Shown: positions 6,408 to 8,371 of the stretch, piece after piece
Layout: each line of letters begins with the position of its first letter
Position numbering within the stretch: the first letter of the stretch is position 1
NCBI GenBank assembly: GCA_003481775.1
Contig: QULU01000081.1
Location: 1 to 8,371, forward strand
Direction of reading: 5' to 3'
Length of the DNA stretch: 8,371 nucleotides
Origin: Clostridiaceae bacterium OM02-2AC
Lineage (GTDB): Bacteria; Bacillota_I; Bacilli_A; Erysipelotrichales; Erysipelotrichaceae
The notes under the pieces: model-generated
Seen by the model: the letters and a program-made list of their open reading frames with translations, nothing else
What the model was told of the DNA's origin: nothing
Databases searched by the model: none
Program-made: the position numbers and the translations under genes

Positions 6408-6432
6408 AAAAAATATGTATAATATAAATAGG

Positions 6433-7311
6433 CTATCTTTGAAAGATAGTGTTGTTATTGCACATACTGTAAATGATTTTAGCTAGTTTAGCGGTACATG
6501 CAACCTTGGCGGCTTATGAATTTAACGGGTTCAATTGCTGCCTTTTCTTTTGATAAAACTGATTGATGGGATTTACTTTCTTTAACCTTATATTACATGT
6601 GACCGCTAAATACAGTAGACATCGTAATTGCTTGTTTCCCTTCTTTGAGATAGATAAAATGATCACCATCCAGTTGTCCTGATTGACTGATATTTGGATC
6701 TAAGCCAAGATAAGCTATCAATGCTTCCCGTGTCTTAAATCACTTTATATCACCTATTTCTGCCAATATTCTAGATGCCAGGTTAGGACCGATTCCATCT
6801 ATGCTTAAAATATGCTTAAAATATGCTTAAAATAAGATAATATTCATTTATCGTTTCCGCTATCTGAATTATTTTCCGTAGGGTTTTATCCGCATCGTTT
6901 CTGATCATCTCAACTTTCTCTAACAGGTCCTGTAATATCTTGACTTCAATATTATCATAATCGCATCCAGGGTATGTTTCATTCGCAAAAATCAAGCTTG
7001 AGTTTTTTTAGAATGGATACCTTCTTTTCGTTTTCTGGCAGATTCTAGCGGCGAAATGATATATTGTTTGATATCATTTTTTCAAGAAATCTTTGAAGTG
7101 GATGTGTGTATACACCTGTAGCTTCATAAACCACACAGACTTTCTCGCCAACTTTATCAGAAAGAATTTTAATATCTGTTTTTAAACGAGCGAATCCTTC
7201 AACATCATGGTTGATTTTATGTACTCCTCCAACTTTCTTATTATTCTTCTCAAAAAGAATATAGTGACTGTTTCCATTGGATACATCAATACTAATTATA
7301 GGTCCTTCCAT
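6433..7311 (-). pseudogene. IS110-family transposase, decayed
   Basis: Minus-strand remnant of a DEDD (RuvC-like) transposase, about 290 codons where the family normally has about 400. It starts at ATG 7311 behind GAGGAGG. The N-terminus keeps the first acidic residues: Asp in IISIDVSNGNSHY and Glu in VVYEATGVYTHPLQRFLE. It then meets a TAG stop at 7045-7047 and a frameshift near 6990-7000. The TDKxDA segment with the other catalytic Asp residues is not found, so an internal deletion of roughly 100 codons is likely. The C-terminal part is recognisable in pieces: DGIGPNLASRILAEIGDIK, then FKTREALIAYLGLDPNISQS, SISKKGNKQLRCLLYLA, and AAKVACTAKLAKIIYSMC to the final TAG at 6433-6435. A 22-base expansion near 6801-6833, TGA at 6740-6742, a frameshift near 6640-6662 and TAA at 6514-6516 break the frame further. 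It cannot make an active enzyme. Confidence 0.88.
6801..6833. repeat. Three exact tandem copies of an 11-base unit inside the IS110 remnant
   Basis: ATGCTTAAAAT is repeated at 6801-6811, 6812-6822 and 6823-6833. Two extra units add 22 bases and shift the transposase frame. With a single unit the minus strand reads without interruption from NEYYLILSI into DGIGPNLAS. This shows expansion from one ancestral copy, probably by replication slippage. Confidence 0.95.
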
Positions 7312-7537
7312 CACTAGTTCCTCCTCACTAATATCATAGAGTTTACTTCCTGTATCTTGTTCCATATAGTTTCGTTGTACATACTGACTGAATCATAAAC
7401 GATCGTCGTTTTAGATATAAGCTTATTCATAAACAAGAATAGGAAGAATGATGTTTTTTATTACTAACTCAAAGGTTTATAAAGCAAGCACGTCATTTCT
7501 TCTCTATCGACTTTATTCTGTTTGTATGCAACAAAAA

Positions 7538-7576
7538 GATAAAGCCAGGAATAATTATACACCCTGGCTTTCTATC
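7538..7576 (-). terminator. Rho-independent terminator for minus-strand transcription
   Basis: Arms 7541-7549 (AAAGCCAGG) and 7563-7571 (CCTGGCTTT) pair perfectly over 9 bp around a 13-base AT-rich loop. A 3-bp extension, GAT 7538-7540 with ATC 7574-7576, follows a two-base bulge. On the minus strand the hairpin is followed by ATCTTTTTG, a proper U tract; the plus strand has none. It therefore terminates a minus-strand transcript coming from higher coordinates, although no clear gene is seen there. Confidence 0.65.
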
Positions 7577-7881
7577 ATGAATATCAAATTTATAGTTGAT
7601 TCTCTTTCCTACAGAAATTATTCTTTCTATTTCATATGGGTTATTCAATTCTATATTAAGCAGGTTGTTTTTCTTCCTGCTTTTATTATACGAAAAATCA
7701 GTATAACCCTTGATGAATTGGGCATACTGATAATACATAAACAAATGATGATTAGACAAGATTCGTCATCTACTATCTATACCTGTCGATTTTTACTTAC
7801 ACATAATTCTTCACATTCCTAATAGTTCAGTACAGATCATTGCTGTTTCAACAAGCGATATTTATTAAACATCATTATACT

Positions 7882-7933
7882 AAAAAGACCGTAATACGAG
7901 GATTGTTTTATCCAAATATTACGGTTCCTTTTT
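7882..7933. terminator. Bidirectional terminator hairpin
   Basis: Arms 7888-7896 (ACCGTAATA) and 7917-7925 (TATTACGGT) form a 9-bp stem; inside the loop GGAT can also pair with ATCC. The plus strand continues TCCTTTTTG, and the minus strand continues into a run of five T. It lies about 200 bases after the stop of the minus-strand surface-protein gene. It may be that gene's terminator, or separate it from the mobile-element remnants. Confidence 0.7.
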
Positions 7934-8125
7934 GAGATTCGAGACCGTTTGTTGAATCAGCAATCACCTATTCCTAGTTACAGCACCTCAGATCATTGAT
8001 AAAGCGGGTATCACTTTTCATTTAAATTCATGAAAATCACCACGTTCAATCAAATCTGAATGGATTTAAAAGGAATATTCCTGCTCTGCAAGAATCACTT
8101 GCTGCATCTCTCCTTATTTCATAGT

Positions 8126-8371
8126 CTATCGATCTCTCAATGCTTTCTTTTTCTTCCATACCGCCAGGATAGCGATACATACTACACTCATTTCGAACAG
8201 AGAGGTATAGAAGCTTATATTGGTTCGATCTCCTGTTTCTACACTACCTGTATCTTTGTTCTGCTCATCCGTATCCGGTTTATTTATATCTGCTTTGAAT
8301 TCTTTATCCTTTACGGTGATCGTTATCGTCTTCGTTGTGGACGCTCCTTCACTGTCTGTTACTTTATATGT
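8126..8371 (-). CDS. Sortase-anchored surface protein, C-terminal end (partial, runs off the window)
   Basis: The last 81 residues of a minus-strand protein whose main body lies beyond base 8371. Residues 1-22 (YKVTDSEGASTTKTITITV) end a bacterial Ig-like/DUF5011-type beta repeat. A short polar linker follows. Then comes a three-part cell-wall sorting signal: SVETGD at 43-48 in place of LPxTG, a hydrophobic segment at about 54-72, and a KKKK tail at 73-76 before the end (ALRDR). Sortase would cut within the motif, probably between Thr and Gly, and link the protein to peptidoglycan. The protein is thus probably an exported, modular adhesin or similar surface protein. The stop TAG is at 8126-8128. 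The missing N-terminus prevents a more specific name. Confidence 0.88.
   Translation of the reverse strand, partial: TYKVTDSEGASTTKTITITVKDKEFKADINKPDTDEQNKDTGSVETGDRTNISFYTSLFEMSVVCIAILAVWKKKKALRDR

Larger units (their letters stand above)
7312..8125. other. Stretch of about 800 bases without a convincing gene
   Basis: Region upstream of the IS110 remnant and downstream of the surface-protein gene. It holds two hairpins with terminator character (7541-7571 and 7888-7925) and short palindromes near 8071-8102. Two opposing open frames, plus 7448-7822 (124 codons) and minus 7493-7759 (88 codons, TTG start), have no ribosome binding site, no recognisable motif and AT-driven composition. The minus one also runs straight through the first terminator. 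The first part (7312 to about 7440) may include the leader of the decayed IS110 element, where members of one IS110 group encode a guide (bridge/seek) RNA. I cannot recognise one here. Confidence 0.6.

Noticed and set aside
6801..6833. CRISPR array or replication iterons suggested by the tandem repeats
   Set aside because: The units are contiguous with no spacers, only 11 bases long, and lie inside a transposase reading frame; slippage explains them.
7493..7759. 88-codon minus-strand open frame with TTG start
   Set aside because: It reads through the U-tract terminator at 7541-7571, lacks a ribosome binding site at the TTG or the next ATG, and matches no family I know.
7448..7822. 124-codon plus-strand open frame
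   Set aside because: No Shine-Dalgarno, no motif, composition dominated by F, I, Y and S from AT-rich DNA, and it passes through a hairpin terminator.
7921..7975. tRNA-like fragment suggested by GATTCGAGACC
   Set aside because: No cloverleaf can be built around it: no acceptor stem pairing or anticodon arm was found on either strand.

Overview
The window looks like accessory DNA from a low-GC Gram-positive gut bacterium (Bacillota). An Erysipelotrichia- or Clostridia-like host is my best guess. This rests on the AT-rich DNA, strong AGGAGG ribosome binding sites, a Tn916-type integrase, IS256 and IS110 family transposases, and a sortase-anchored surface protein. The species cannot be fixed from sequence alone.

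Layout. Positions 1-675 are the 3' part of a Tn916-family tyrosine integrase, so an integrative conjugative element lies mostly to the left and should end within a few hundred bases after the gene (about 830-900). Next comes an unrelated module. An AraC-type regulator on the minus strand (1050-2294) is divergent from a two-gene plus-strand operon (about 2828-4700). The operon encodes a PP-loop PAPS-reductase-like protein of the YbdN/IbrA type, followed with a 23-base overlap by a ParB/sulfiredoxin-fold protein of the IbrB/YbdM type. The AT-rich spacer between regulator and operon is full of palindromes and is the natural control region.

From about 4867 the window becomes a graveyard of mobile DNA. 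A CsbD-like stress gene is cut after 26 codons. An intact IS256-family transposase follows (5070-6284). A badly decayed IS110-family transposase lies on the minus strand (6433-7311); it carries an 11-base tandem triplication, in-frame stops, frameshifts and an apparent internal deletion. About 800 bases without a convincing gene come next (7312-8125), containing two hairpin terminators. The window ends in the 3' end of a minus-strand surface protein (8126-8371) with an Ig-like repeat end and a variant (ETGD) sortase sorting signal.

How it fits together. The regulator and the IbrA/IbrB-like pair form the only apparently intact functional module. The pair combines an ATP-pyrophosphatase/sulfur-chemistry domain and Cys cluster with a nucleotide-binding ParB-like protein that has a DNA-binding helix-turn-helix. 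IbrA/IbrB are known in E. coli as regulators of eib surface-protein genes. Their biochemical activity is not established, and a nucleic-acid modification or sulfur-transfer role is inference. This module is the best candidate here for an under-described system.
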